The position numbers and the translations under genes are program-made. A stretch of 64,000 nucleotides of DNA. Origin: JAHDNZ01 sp036721855. Lineage in GTDB: Bacteria; Bacillota; DTU065. Shown here piece after piece: positions 24,565 to 33,980 of the stretch. The stretch lies in NCBI GenBank assembly GCA_036721855.1, contig DAIMKF010000005.1:30375-94374 (forward strand), read 5' to 3'. Under the pieces are notes generated by a model that did no database searches, was not told the origin of the DNA, and saw only the letters and a list, made by a program, of their open reading frames with translations. The number at the start of each line of letters is the position of its first letter. Within the stretch, counting starts at the first letter, position 1.

Positions 24565-26829
24565 TCAGAATGTTAAACCTATCCCTATTCTTCCTTCAAT
24601 ATTACTGATAGGACTTGAGCCAAGTTTAGCTCCGAAAATCAAATTGGCAATTCCTGTTTTTGTATTAAATTCCACTTCCCAATAGGGACGTAAAAGTCTT
24701 TGATAACTTGCTCCTAATCTAGCGTTAAAGACAAATACCTCTGGGCTTATTACCCGATAGACCAATCCGGCACCTGCTTCACCGAAACTATCGCCTTTAG
24801 GATGTACACGGTATCTGGCAAAGCCAAAGATGCCAAGACCACTTCCAAAATAATAGTCACCACCAGCCAATAAAGAGTTGTAATAAGCATACTCACCATA
24901 CCCACCGCCAAAGTCGCCACCATAATTAGCAAGATCGGCTTTAAAAGTTAGGTTTTTGGAAACGGGAAAGCTGGTATTTAATCCTAATATTAGGGGTGTC
25001 GCCTGGAAATCAACCCCGATAAATCCAACAATTCTCTTTTCAATGTTTTTTAGCTGCCAATAAGGGACCAGTATCGCTGTAAATTCTTTTCTTTGTCGAT
25101 CAGAGATACGCACTTTATCTCTTGATGCCAGATTGTCTTTTCGTAGTTCGAGAGTATATTCTCCTTCCGGAAGCTCCTCTAGAGAAAGAGGTGTTTGGCC
25201 TTGATAGATATTATCAAGATAAACCTCAGCTTTTTCCGGTTGTGATTTAATTATTAAGGTGCCGATTTTACGTTCTAGCCTTTCTTCAACTACCAGACGC
25301 TCATTGCTATAGATTGTAATGTTCTTAATTACACTGCGATACCCATCTTTGGCGATCTCTACTGTAACTAGCCCTGGGCCGGCTTCAGAATAGGTAAGAG
25401 GTGTTTTTCCTACTTCTTTGCCATCTACCCTGATTGTTGCCCTAGAGGGTTCGGAATAAAAAGTAATAGTTCCGGGAGGCAGCTCCATATTGGCTTTAAC
25501 TAACTCTTTTTTTCCGGAGGTAAAAAGTAATCTCTCATTCCAGTCACGCCAACCAGATTTAATCATTTTTATATCGTGATAACCGGGTTCCACATATAAA
25601 GGCCCAAAAGGTGCATTGGCCAAATAACTGCCATCAATATATACAGCTGCCCCAACAGGATCCGATTCAAAATATGCTTCCGCCGGTAAACCGGTAACAT
25701 GGAAAAAGACTGTGGCACTTAACCCAGGTGATATCCACACTGACTGCTCCTGGTTGGGATAGCCGGGTACTGCCAACTCCAAACGGTAAAACCCTTTCGG
25801 CAGATCAATAGTCAACGGGGTTTTGCCTTGCTTGATATTATTTACGTAAAAATCACCCTGAATATTGGAACTTACCTGTAGTCTGCCAAGCTTCTCCGGT
25901 AAAATAGGTGCAACCTTGATTACGGTGTCAGCTTTTACTTTTACTTGTTCGGTTATATCCTCATGAAGCGGATCTTTGAAAACAAGTCTATAAGTTCCTT
26001 CCGGGACACTTCTTACAGTCAAGGGAGTTTTGCCAATTAAAAAATTATCAAGAAATACAGAGGCTCCCCTAGGTATAGAATCTATTTCTAAAGTCCCAAA
26101 TCCATATACTATCTGTTTGCTTACAATATCGCCTATTTTTATACGTAGATAGGGATCTTCTTTTAGTACTTTTGCCGTTGCCCGATTGCCATTGACAGAG
26201 GTAACTTCAATTTCGCCTACCTTTACAAAAGGTGAACGCAGATACTTAGCAAAAGCTGAGTTAGGATCTTCCTTGCGGTAAACATTAAAAACCTGTCCCT
26301 TAAATATCCCTATACCACCACCACTTAATAGCTCAACTGTTAAACCACTTACCATGGTAATCTTATGCTCTGTAGTTAGAGCAACATTCAATCTTTGCAC
26401 AAGCCCATTGGCTAAGTTTTTATCTATTGTTAAGGGGTTACCTGTTAAAACATACTCTAAACTCTGACCGCTTTTAAGATTATAAAAACGAATCTTAGTC
26501 TGAAAGCTTGCTCCGGCAGGTTTAATTTCACCGATTACTACAGCATCAACTTTGTTAACTGTTGGTACTCCGCCCTGATAATTTTCCAAAAAAGCTTTCC
26601 TATCGCCTATTAAGGCATCTACCTGGCTGCTTGAAAGAACCTTGACATCCTGTTGACTATTTAAGGTTTTATATAAAGTACCACTGATCTTTTCTGCTGC
26701 CACCCACTGTTCAGGTAAGTGAGGTTTAACACCTATTATGGCCACATCGATTGCAGTTGCTGCTAAACTTAGCGTGCATATTACAAGAATACCTAAAAGG
26801 TATTTTCTTAATTTGGCCTCATTGGTCAT
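24565..26829 (-). CDS. Five-repeat PEGA-domain protein with C-terminal beta-barrel-like region
   Basis: A 754-residue exported protein. A signal helix (about 8-26) is followed by a CsgG/TolB-like region (about 28-150) and a linker. Then come five PEGA repeats, each recognisable by GKTPLT-like turns and a VxLDN or VYIDG strand (about 245-590). The last 150 residues are rich in alternating Gly/Tyr/Phe and end in GIGLTF. The ending fits an outer-membrane barrel, with PEGA domains as periplasmic or surface adaptor modules. SD AAGGGTG lies before ATG. Upstream and downstream genes are unrelated. Domain calls are good for PEGA and moderate for the barrel; function unknown. Confidence 0.82.
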   Translation of the reverse strand: MTNEAKLRKYLLGILVICTLSLAATAIDVAIIGVKPHLPEQWVAAEKISGTLYKTLNSQQDVKVLSSSQVDALIGDRKAFLENYQGGVPTVNKVDAVVIGEIKPAGASFQTKIRFYNLKSGQSLEYVLTGNPLTIDKNLANGLVQRLNVALTTEHKITMVSGLTVELLSGGGIGIFKGQVFNVYRKEDPNSAFAKYLRSPFVKVGEIEVTSVNGNRATAKVLKEDPYLRIKIGDIVSKQIVYGFGTLEIDSIPRGASVFLDNFLIGKTPLTVRSVPEGTYRLVFKDPLHEDITEQVKVKADTVIKVAPILPEKLGRLQVSSNIQGDFYVNNIKQGKTPLTIDLPKGFYRLELAVPGYPNQEQSVWISPGLSATVFFHVTGLPAEAYFESDPVGAAVYIDGSYLANAPFGPLYVEPGYHDIKMIKSGWRDWNERLLFTSGKKELVKANMELPPGTITFYSEPSRATIRVDGKEVGKTPLTYSEAGPGLVTVEIAKDGYRSVIKNITIYSNERLVVEERLERKIGTLIIKSQPEKAEVYLDNIYQGQTPLSLEELPEGEYTLELRKDNLASRDKVRISDRQRKEFTAILVPYWQLKNIEKRIVGFIGVDFQATPLILGLNTSFPVSKNLTFKADLANYGGDFGGGYGEYAYYNSLLAGGDYYFGSGLGIFGFARYRVHPKGDSFGEAGAGLVYRVISPEVFVFNARLGASYQRLLRPYWEVEFNTKTGIANLIFGAKLGSSPISNIEGRIGIGLTF

Positions 26830-26944
26830 GCTTTTTCACCCTTTCTTAGGACTTTTTTTAACCGTTACCTATAGAAATAAACTCTTTTTATATATTTGTT
26901 TGACCACTAAACTTCGTAAACGTTACAATCTATGTTGTTTTTAC

Positions 26945-28045
26945 CTAACCCTCTGCAAAAATATCCATTAGAGCGTAACTTAGAATGCCAGCTAAAGTTG
27001 AAACCTTACGAAATGTTGTAGTTACAGGGGTTCTATTGGGATCGGCTTCCTTTTTTTTCGGTGGTTTAAAATAGTCTATTCCCTGCTCTAAAACCTCGTT
27101 AACAATCTCTTTTAATTGTTTTAGTGCATATTGACGTGCTCTTTCTAAACGACGTTCTTTAATTAAAGCCAGCAAAACTTCAGGGCAACGGTTCCAAGAT
27201 GCAGCCCACCAAACAGGCTCAACTTCCTTTAGTGGCAAATCTTTTTCTATACATTCTAGGACTTTTAACATACCTTGTTCTAAAACCTGACTAAATTCTT
27301 CAGCTAAAACACTGTCTTTTAGTCCAGAAAGAATATCATGGCCAAAAGCTACAATAGTTGCTTGGTAGCTCAAGCTATTGCCAACACTAATGCTCCCGTC
27401 AAAATATTCGGCATAAGGCCACCAATTTCTGGAGTGTACACCAAATCTGGCGATTAAGTGTTTGGCTACATCGGCTGCTAAATCATGGTAAAAAACGTCA
27501 TTTGTCACTTGGTAGGTACGCATTAGGGCTGCTCCCGCATAGGCATCACCATTTAAAACATCATGTTCTTTGGCATCTAATCTTTTGTAATAGACACCCA
27601 AAACAGAAGGATGCTGCATTTTCAAGAGAAAGTTAGCAGTCCCAAGCAAAATATTCTCAGCCTCCTGGGCTTTAGCATATTGATTAAGATAATAAAGCGC
27701 ATCTGCTGCTGCACCTATCTCAGCAATATCTTTGGTTTCTTTTCCTCCGCGGGTAATATAAAAAGGCTGTCCTAAAGCCCCATCACTGTGTTGCCTAGTA
27801 AGTGCCTTTTTAACTAAGTCCCTGGCGATAAACTGGTTTTGGGGAGAACCGTCAAAAAATAGCTGATCACAATAAAGAGCAAGAGCTGCTTCTAAAGTAG
27901 TGCAAGCACTTGCCATCTCACCTAGTTCAGTATCCATTAGATCAATGCTGTTTTGAGATAAGTCTATTTGGTTGTTAAAATAGGTGCGAAAAAGCTCAAA
28001 CAATTCTTTGGTTAAACTCTTAATTTCATTTTTAAACATAATCAT
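26945..28045 (-). CDS. Hypothetical alpha/alpha-toroid-like protein
   Basis: I do not recognise the family. The 366 residues are strongly helical without signal peptide or membrane segments. Repeated helix-hairpin units (for example EIGAAADALYYLNQYAKA and GDAYAGAALMRTYQ) and HSRNWWPYAEYFDGS resemble six-hairpin glycosidases or sugar epimerases. No catalytic acid pair can be fixed by eye. The start at ATG 28045 has no convincing SD; ATG 28039 is equally possible. It follows a small membrane protein gene on the same strand. Confidence 0.6.
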   Translation of the reverse strand: MIMFKNEIKSLTKELFELFRTYFNNQIDLSQNSIDLMDTELGEMASACTTLEAALALYCDQLFFDGSPQNQFIARDLVKKALTRQHSDGALGQPFYITRGGKETKDIAEIGAAADALYYLNQYAKAQEAENILLGTANFLLKMQHPSVLGVYYKRLDAKEHDVLNGDAYAGAALMRTYQVTNDVFYHDLAADVAKHLIARFGVHSRNWWPYAEYFDGSISVGNSLSYQATIVAFGHDILSGLKDSVLAEEFSQVLEQGMLKVLECIEKDLPLKEVEPVWWAASWNRCPEVLLALIKERRLERARQYALKQLKEIVNEVLEQGIDYFKPPKKKEADPNRTPVTTTFRKVSTLAGILSYALMDIFAEG

Positions 28046-28092
28046 TATTTCTCATCAGCCCTTTTATTTATTTCAGTTTTAAATACAGGTCT

Positions 28093-28314
28093 TTAGCGAT
28101 AACGTCGGCACAATCTGTAATAAGAATATGGTGCATAAGCGACAATAGTTAAAGCCAAAAGCACACTACACCAACTTGGGATTTTTAAAAAAGAAAGCAA
28201 ATACCCGGTTAAGATCACTATACCGGCTTGAAACAAAAGCTGTTTAGAGATTTTGCAACTAAACTTAGTCCTTCTTTTCTTGCGCTTCCATTTATTAAAA
28301 TCAATTACCTTCAC
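28093..28314 (-). CDS. Small hypothetical membrane protein
   Basis: 73 residues: a basic N-terminus (KWKRKKRRTK), then two hydrophobic segments (about 26-45 and 48-62) and a basic tail. No family recognised. The start is set at GTG 28314, 8 nt after AAGGAG; the GTG at 28323 overlaps that SD. Good SD spacing and length conservation of the membrane segments support a real gene. The charge pattern suggests both ends lie in the cytoplasm. Confidence 0.55.
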   Translation of the reverse strand: MKVIDFNKWKRKKRRTKFSCKISKQLLFQAGIVILTGYLLSFLKIPSWCSVLLALTIVAYAPYSYYRLCRRYR

Positions 28315-28323
28315 TGGCCTCAC

Positions 28324-28725
28324 TCCTTAGAAGGTTTTATTTATAGCAAACTATTAACATAAGCATGCCTTTACTTTCGTTTTTCTAGTCATAATAAAAA
28401 TTCCCTGCCAAAACTACACTTTTATCAGATACACTTGCAAAGGAACTTTCCGTTGGTAATATGTAATAAAGTTTTTCCTAAACTAGACAAAATTTCTTTG
28501 TCAATTATACCTCAATTTTAACCTAAGACAATCAAGGCTGTCTTAGAGGGAAAACTTATCTAAAACAGACTTTATGAAACCTTTTCTTTCCTAAAGAGGT
28601 AGGGTATGATGGAGATGTCTAATAACTTAAGAAGATATACCTTGTTTTTTATAAACTATTCCTAAGCTGGTATTGCTACATCTCTAAGGAAAGCATGTAT
28701 ATTATGTGAGGTGACGATTTAGGTT
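28324..28725. other. Intergenic region upstream of the ABC exporter operon
   Basis: About 400 bp without a credible gene. TTGCTA (28673-28678) and TATATT (28698-28703) with a 19-nt spacer is a weak promoter candidate for the ABC genes. The small membrane protein gene diverges from here. Confidence 0.4.
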
Positions 28726-29385
28726 ATGAAAATAATGCGTGCAATCGAACTTAGTAAAACTTACCGAGATGGCGAAAAGGAAACAGAAGTACTGAGGCAC
28801 ATAAATTTAAGTATTGATGAAGGAGAATTTGTGGCCATAGCAGGTCCGTCAGGCTCCGGTAAAAGCACTTTACTTGGACTTTTAGCCGGGCTTGATAAAC
28901 CAACTGCCGGTCATGTATTTATTGGGGAAAATGAAATTACTTCTTTAAATGAGAATTTACTCGCAAAGATCAGAGGCAAAATGTTAGGTTTTGTCTTCCA
29001 GTCATTTAATCTTATTCCCACCCTTAACGCTTTAGAAAATATAGAACTACCACTGCTTTTAAATAAGATCTATGATGTTAAAAAAGCCAGAGAACTCCTT
29101 GATCTTGTCGGTTTATCTCACCGCGGCAGACACTATCCCAACCAGCTCTCAGGCGGTGAACAACAAAGAGTTGCCATAGCCAGAGCTTTAGTTTGTGATC
29201 CCCCCATTATTTTAGCTGACGAACCTACCGGTAACCTAGACAGCAAAAACAGTAAGACTGTAACCGAGCTTTTAGCAAATCTTTCCGAAGAGAGAAATAA
29301 AACTGTCATTGTAGTGACTCATGATCTGGATTTTGCTCAAAAAGCACACCGCATTATCCATATTAACGACGGATGTATTCAATAA
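28726..29385 (+). CDS. ABC transporter ATP-binding protein, LolD/MacB type
   Basis: A 219-residue ATPase with Walker A GPSGSGKST (about 40-48), Q-loop FQSFNLIPTL, signature LSGGEQQRVAIARAL and Walker B ILADEPTGNLDS. Sequence style and the FtsX-like partner place it in the MacB/LolD group that extracts or pushes substrates from the membrane outer face instead of pumping through a pore. The permease gene starts 12 bp downstream, so the two form an operon. The substrate could be a lipoprotein, lipid or peptide. Confidence 0.94.
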   Translation: MKIMRAIELSKTYRDGEKETEVLRHINLSIDEGEFVAIAGPSGSGKSTLLGLLAGLDKPTAGHVFIGENEITSLNENLLAKIRGKMLGFVFQSFNLIPTLNALENIELPLLLNKIYDVKKARELLDLVGLSHRGRHYPNQLSGGEQQRVAIARALVCDPPIILADEPTGNLDSKNSKTVTELLANLSEERNKTVIVVTHDLDFAQKAHRIIHINDGCIQ

Positions 29386-29397
29386 GGAGGGATATCT

Positions 29398-31920
29398 ATG
29401 CATCTTTTTGCCTTTGCACTTAAGACTTTACCGGCTGAATTAAAAAGCGCTTGGCAGAGATCGCTTTTGATTGTACTTTGTCTAGCTGTAGGTATCGCCT
29501 CCATCTCGGCTGTTAAAATATATACCGACTCCGCTTTATTATATTTTACCAGCAATATCAAAGATTACTTCGGTGCAGACATTATTATCTCTTTACCTGA
29601 AAAATGCACACCTGAGCAAGAAGAGTTTCTTTTTAATCAAGACCTTGGAGTTCTTACCCTGGTAGAAAACCATAATCAAATAGCTTTTAATCCTTTTAAC
29701 AAACAATATAACATGCCGGTGCAAGTGACTGTAATTGACCCTGATATTTACCCTTTATATGGTTCGCTAAAACTTTTAGATGGCAGTTTACCTAAAGCCC
29801 TACTCCAAGAAAAACAAGCAGCTATAGTTTCAGCTTCCTTATTTGAACAACTCCAACTTAAACAAGATAGCCTTGTAATTGTTGGTAACACTCCTTATAT
29901 TATTCGGGGCATTTTAGAAAGCAAAGAAGTTCCCGATGGTTTTATGGGGCGAATCTATACCGCAACAAAACCGGGGCTTCTTGGAGGAGCTCTTTCTAAT
30001 AACCAGGCCTATCTGAAACTTGATCCTGATCTAAAACTTAAAACAGCAAAAGAGAAGATTGCTACCGTCTTTGATACTGAACGTATCTCCTCCTTTGATG
30101 AAGTTAACAGTCAGATCAACCAGTTTACCAAAATACTAGGTAGTGTTGCTTTAATTGCGGCTCTGGCATCATTGCTACTTGGAGGCTTAGGTATAGCTAA
30201 TGCAGCCCAGGTAATTGCCCGTCAAAAGCTCAAGCAAAGTGCCATTATGAAATGCCTCGGAGGCAACACAGCTCAGATTGTTTTTATCATTCTCATGCAA
30301 ATAACTTTTATCGGTCTGGTAGGCATTTTACTCGGGTTTTTCCTTGGCTGGGCACTTACAGGTGTTTTTCCAGTTTTGTTTAAAGAAATAATCTCGGTTA
30401 ATATCCCCATCCAACCAAACTTTAAAACCTTTGGGCAAGTTGCAACTTTAGGATTGCTGGTAACTATCTTCTTTGCTCTGCTTCCTGTTTTAAAGTTTAC
30501 TCGCATCAGACCTTTGGCAGTCTATCGAGATGATCATCCTGAAAAATTACTCCCCAAGAGTTCAAAACTGGTTACTAGTTTTATTGTTTTGGGACTGACT
30601 TTAATTATGGGCCTTTTTATCGGGGTAATTATCGATTTTCCGTTGGTAGGGATTGGTTTTGCTATTGGCATATTGATCTTTACCGCTTTTTTCCACTTCA
30701 TAATTAATCTTATTCTAAAACTCATTCTCAAACTTCCGGTTTTCGCCTCAGTCCCCGCCAAAATGGCACGTCGAAGTCTAGAAAGACAGTCGGGGCGAGC
30801 CTCAGGCGCTGTTTTGGCATTAGCCTTAGGCATTAGCTCTATTCTTATTATTTCCTTTATGCAAAAAGACGTTTTAGACTATATGAAACAGGTTCTCAAT
30901 AATCAAAAAACACCAAATATAATTGTTCTTTTAGACAGCAAAAGTGGTCCTGGTTCCGAAACTGTTATCGATTTTTTAGCTGATGATAACAGAGTTGCTG
31001 ATGTATCTACACTTAAAATACTCACAGGGAGCCTAGAGCAAGTTAACCACAAACCTCTTCAGGCTGAAAATTTAACCGACCCTCGTTTTGTCATGTTAAC
31101 CAAAGCCTTTGTCATCGGTGCTGTAGATCCTCTTAAAATGCCGGCAGAACTTAACTACACCGAGGGAGAAAAACTTGCAAATGAAGACGAGATAGTGATA
31201 GAAGAATTTATCGCCTCCTCTTTGAGCCTAAAATTAGGAGACCTTCTGGAGATTAAACTAGGTGATGAAACAAAAGAGTTTAAACTTGTAGGTCTATATT
31301 CTACTAAGACCAAAGCTAAGGTTGGGGTTAATGTTAATGCTACTAGCTATGTTTGTAATGATGCCTTTGGTAATGTCAGTTCATCCTTTGCCACTGAGTT
31401 GCTCCTGGCAAGAACAAAGCCTGAGTTTGTAGGCAAAGAAGTAATCCAATCCTTAAGAGCCAATGTCGCCGATCTACGTTTTGCTTTTGATATCGGCCAA
31501 CTCTTTGATATATTTAATACAATTTTCATAGCCATAACTCGCTTTATGCAATTTTTAGGTCTCTTTGCCTTGATATCCGGATTAATTATCTTGACCGGAA
31601 CAATGATCCTAAATAAATGGGAAAAAAGAAAAGAAACCGCCCTTATTCGCTGCCTAGGCGGTACTACAAAAGATGTTGTTATTGTGCAGCTATGGGAAAA
31701 TGGTATACTGGGAGTACTTTCCGGGGCCTTGGGCATTTGGTTTGCCAACAGTATCAGTTGGGCCATTGATACTAAAATACTAAAACTAGAGTTTATGCCT
31801 CGGCCTATGACTAATATCTTTTCTTTCTTAGTGGTAATATTGGCAGTAGTTGTGGTTGGCGCAATTGCACTTTGGGATGTTTTAAAAGAACGCCCCTTAA
31901 CTGTACTGCGCAATGAATAA
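29398..31920 (+). CDS. ABC transporter permease with two FtsX domains
   Basis: An 840-residue permease. An N-terminal membrane helix (about 20-40) is followed by a MacB-like extracytoplasmic domain, then an FtsX core (about 240-360), further helices, a second extracytoplasmic domain (about 490-690) and a second FtsX core to the C-terminus. Segments KQSAIMKCLGGNTAQIV and KETALIRCLGGTTKDVV are the two coupling-helix regions, showing an internal duplication. This ten-helix form usually works as a dimer-equivalent single chain with a MacB/LolD-type ATPase. SD AAGGAGG lies before ATG. Confidence 0.92.
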   Translation: MHLFAFALKTLPAELKSAWQRSLLIVLCLAVGIASISAVKIYTDSALLYFTSNIKDYFGADIIISLPEKCTPEQEEFLFNQDLGVLTLVENHNQIAFNPFNKQYNMPVQVTVIDPDIYPLYGSLKLLDGSLPKALLQEKQAAIVSASLFEQLQLKQDSLVIVGNTPYIIRGILESKEVPDGFMGRIYTATKPGLLGGALSNNQAYLKLDPDLKLKTAKEKIATVFDTERISSFDEVNSQINQFTKILGSVALIAALASLLLGGLGIANAAQVIARQKLKQSAIMKCLGGNTAQIVFIILMQITFIGLVGILLGFFLGWALTGVFPVLFKEIISVNIPIQPNFKTFGQVATLGLLVTIFFALLPVLKFTRIRPLAVYRDDHPEKLLPKSSKLVTSFIVLGLTLIMGLFIGVIIDFPLVGIGFAIGILIFTAFFHFIINLILKLILKLPVFASVPAKMARRSLERQSGRASGAVLALALGISSILIISFMQKDVLDYMKQVLNNQKTPNIIVLLDSKSGPGSETVIDFLADDNRVADVSTLKILTGSLEQVNHKPLQAENLTDPRFVMLTKAFVIGAVDPLKMPAELNYTEGEKLANEDEIVIEEFIASSLSLKLGDLLEIKLGDETKEFKLVGLYSTKTKAKVGVNVNATSYVCNDAFGNVSSSFATELLLARTKPEFVGKEVIQSLRANVADLRFAFDIGQLFDIFNTIFIAITRFMQFLGLFALISGLIILTGTMILNKWEKRKETALIRCLGGTTKDVVIVQLWENGILGVLSGALGIWFANSISWAIDTKILKLEFMPRPMTNIFSFLVVILAVVVVGAIALWDVLKERPLTVLRNE

Positions 31921-31954
31921 AGATAATTGTTTTTAACTCTCAGGAGGTGCTAAT

Positions 31955-33058
31955 GTGGAAGGACCACGTCCGATAAAAAAAGAAGAATTTTCTGATCTCC
32001 TTAATCTTATCAATTATGTCTTTAGAACAAGTTCAGGTAAAGAACCTGATATGCAGAACTGTTTTCCGCTTTTTCTCAGCGAAAAAAACCTTGCCAACCT
32101 GTTAATAATGGCTGATGGAGGCAAACCAGTCAGTCATGCAGGTCTTTGGTTTAACGATGTACAATACTTAGGTCAAACTATGAAAGTAGGTTATTTAGGT
32201 TCTGTATGTACCGATCCTGATTACAGAGGCAAGGGATTGGCAACTAAACTTATGAGAGCTGTCCTAAATCATCTTGAAGAAAATGGGGCTGATCTGCTTT
32301 TAGTCTCTGGTGGACGTGGACTTTATCAGCAAGCAGGATGTATAAAGGCAGGCTGTGTAAGTTGGTATACCATACCAAAAGAACCTGTTACACACTTTAA
32401 CATTTCTACTAATCCACCCGTGTCTTTCCTGAATGAGCTGTGGATAAAAGAACCACTCCATTCAAAACGCTCTTTACCTAATTTTGAGGCTTTAGTTGAA
32501 GCTGCTGCTCTAGCTCGCTGTATTAATTGTGAATCAAAAGTCTACCTAGCTACAATTAATAATACTCCTTTGGCTTATATACAAGCTGTTCAAACCAAAG
32601 ATGGCTCAGTTTTTCTTTACGAATGGGCGGGAGAAAGAACAGTTCTTATAGAGATTGCTGCCTTTATTGCAAGTCTTCCCGGTTCTTGTGAAGTGCGTTG
32701 GCCTATTCCTTCCTGGGAAAAAACTCTCCTTGGCTTAATACCAAAAATAAATGGGGTAAAAGTGAGTGCCGATACGCTCTCTGGGACCTATAAAATTATC
32801 CGTTTTGCTCCTTTTATCGATAAAATCAGTAGCTACCTCCAAGAACGATATGGTTTTAGTCGCCTAAAAGGTCTCCATCAAGAGCAGTTCCAAGTCCTTT
32901 ATTATGAAGATGAATTCCTTAAATTAAAGCCCAAGGAGATGCAACAAATGTTGTTAAGTGGTATTTTGCCGGCAAATATCCCTGCAAAAATGAGAGGGGT
33001 TTTTGAAAAAGCTTTACCCTTACCTCTGCCGTGGCCGATTGGTTTTGATTTTATTTAA
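31955..33058 (+). CDS. Eis-like GNAT N-acetyltransferase
   Basis: A 367-residue acetyltransferase. The N-terminal GNAT core shows VGYLGSVCTDPDYRGKGLATKLM, the acetyl-CoA-binding motif A (about 72-98), followed by GGRGLYQQAGC. The long C-terminal part fits the tandem GNAT plus SCP2-like build of Eis enhanced-intracellular-survival proteins. Starts at GTG 31955, 7 nt after AGGAGG; an ATG two bases earlier is out of frame. It follows the ABC permease by 34 bp and may share its transcript. The acceptor is unknown. Confidence 0.82.
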   Translation: MEGPRPIKKEEFSDLLNLINYVFRTSSGKEPDMQNCFPLFLSEKNLANLLIMADGGKPVSHAGLWFNDVQYLGQTMKVGYLGSVCTDPDYRGKGLATKLMRAVLNHLEENGADLLLVSGGRGLYQQAGCIKAGCVSWYTIPKEPVTHFNISTNPPVSFLNELWIKEPLHSKRSLPNFEALVEAAALARCINCESKVYLATINNTPLAYIQAVQTKDGSVFLYEWAGERTVLIEIAAFIASLPGSCEVRWPIPSWEKTLLGLIPKINGVKVSADTLSGTYKIIRFAPFIDKISSYLQERYGFSRLKGLHQEQFQVLYYEDEFLKLKPKEMQQMLLSGILPANIPAKMRGVFEKALPLPLPWPIGFDFI

Positions 33059-33077
33059 ATTAAATATAGAATTTCCT

Positions 33078-33099
33078 AAAGGGCTTTATGCCCTTTTTT
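33078..33099 (+). terminator. Intrinsic terminator of the ABC-exporter/acetyltransferase operon
   Basis: AAAGGGC (33078-33084) pairs with GCCCTTT (33090-33096), followed by TTT. Confidence 0.85.
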
Positions 33100-33422
33100 A
33101 TTATTGCATATCTTATGAAGGAATTTTCTAAAGAGTGTCGAATCGTATACATCATCAACAACGCCATTAGTATTTGTTTTAGATAAAAATATAATGGCTT
33201 ATACTTGTAACAGTTAAAAGGCCCTTTTTAACCTCCTTGTAGCCAGATATCCTTTCAAAGGTAAAACACTTAAAATTTTAGTTTGTGGTATAAACTACCC
33301 TTAAAGGGTAAACTAACCTTAATTAAACTTTTAGGTCTTTTATTTGCTAGTATATAAAAAAGCTTTTTTTCAACTAGATCCTACCAGTTTAACTGGTTTT
33401 TAAATCAAGAGGAGGTAAAATA
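33100..33422. other. Intergenic regulatory region with nested inverted repeats
   Basis: About 320 bp upstream of a small secreted barrel-like protein gene, with no gene. TTAGTTT (33278-33284) is matched by AAACTAA further on (33309-33315). Inside lie GGTA/TACC and ACCCTT-A-AAGGGT repeats, resembling operator or leader structure. A palindromic AAAAAAGCTTTTTT lies near 33357-33370. Confidence 0.45.
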
Positions 33423-33914
33423 ATGAAGAGGACTTTAGTACTGTTTTCAATGCTGTTAATTCTTGTGGTTTTATCCCTAACAGTTGGTGCCTACGATAAA
33501 TGTGTATTGGTTAACGCTTTATCGTTAACTTACGGCTCTATAGGTGCTACCTATGAAACCCGCCATAACGATACTTTATCCTTGGTTTTGGGTGCTAAGG
33601 CTAGTTTTTATGCTCTAAGCAGAGCTAGTTTTGCCGGTTTAGCCGGTGTCCGTTATTACAAGGATTCAACCAACATGGATGGAATTTATTTTGAAGGCAA
33701 AGGTTTTGCTGGCGTCACTGTTTATGGTGCAGGTTCTTCGACAACTTTTATGATTGAACCCGGGGTCAGCGGTGGCTACAAATATGTCTTTGATCAAGGC
33801 TATACTGTTGATGTAGGATTGGGGCTTGGAATTCCTTTTTACATCAATACCGTCTCTGGTTTTTGGGTGGGCGTAGACTTTGAGCCTCGTGTTTCCTTAG
33901 GATATTCTTGGTAA
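33423..33914 (+). CDS. Small secreted beta-barrel-like protein
   Basis: 163 residues with a clear signal peptide (about 1-22, cleavage near VGA-YD). The mature part is Gly/Tyr/Phe-rich with alternating strands (for example YFEGKGFAGVTVYGAGSS) and ends in VSLGYSW, a C-terminal aromatic after a strand. This fits a small eight-strand outer-membrane barrel and not a soluble enzyme. SD GAGGT lies just before ATG. Monocistronic, between its regulatory region and a strong terminator. No named family recognised. Resembles the protein at 23752-24153 in design. Confidence 0.68.
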   Translation: MKRTLVLFSMLLILVVLSLTVGAYDKCVLVNALSLTYGSIGATYETRHNDTLSLVLGAKASFYALSRASFAGLAGVRYYKDSTNMDGIYFEGKGFAGVTVYGAGSSTTFMIEPGVSGGYKYVFDQGYTVDVGLGLGIPFYINTVSGFWVGVDFEPRVSLGYSW

Positions 33915-33949
33915 CAAAACTTAACAGCCTTAAGTTTTGCAGATTTTAC

Positions 33950-33979
33950 AAAAACCCCTTAGCTTGCTAAGGGGTTTTT
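33950..33979. terminator. Bidirectional terminator
   Basis: A 14-bp perfect stem AAAAACCCCTTAGC (33950-33963) with GCTAAGGGGTTTTT (33966-33979). It ends the barrel-like gene and the convergent aldo/keto reductase gene. Confidence 0.92.
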
Positions 33980-33980
33980 A

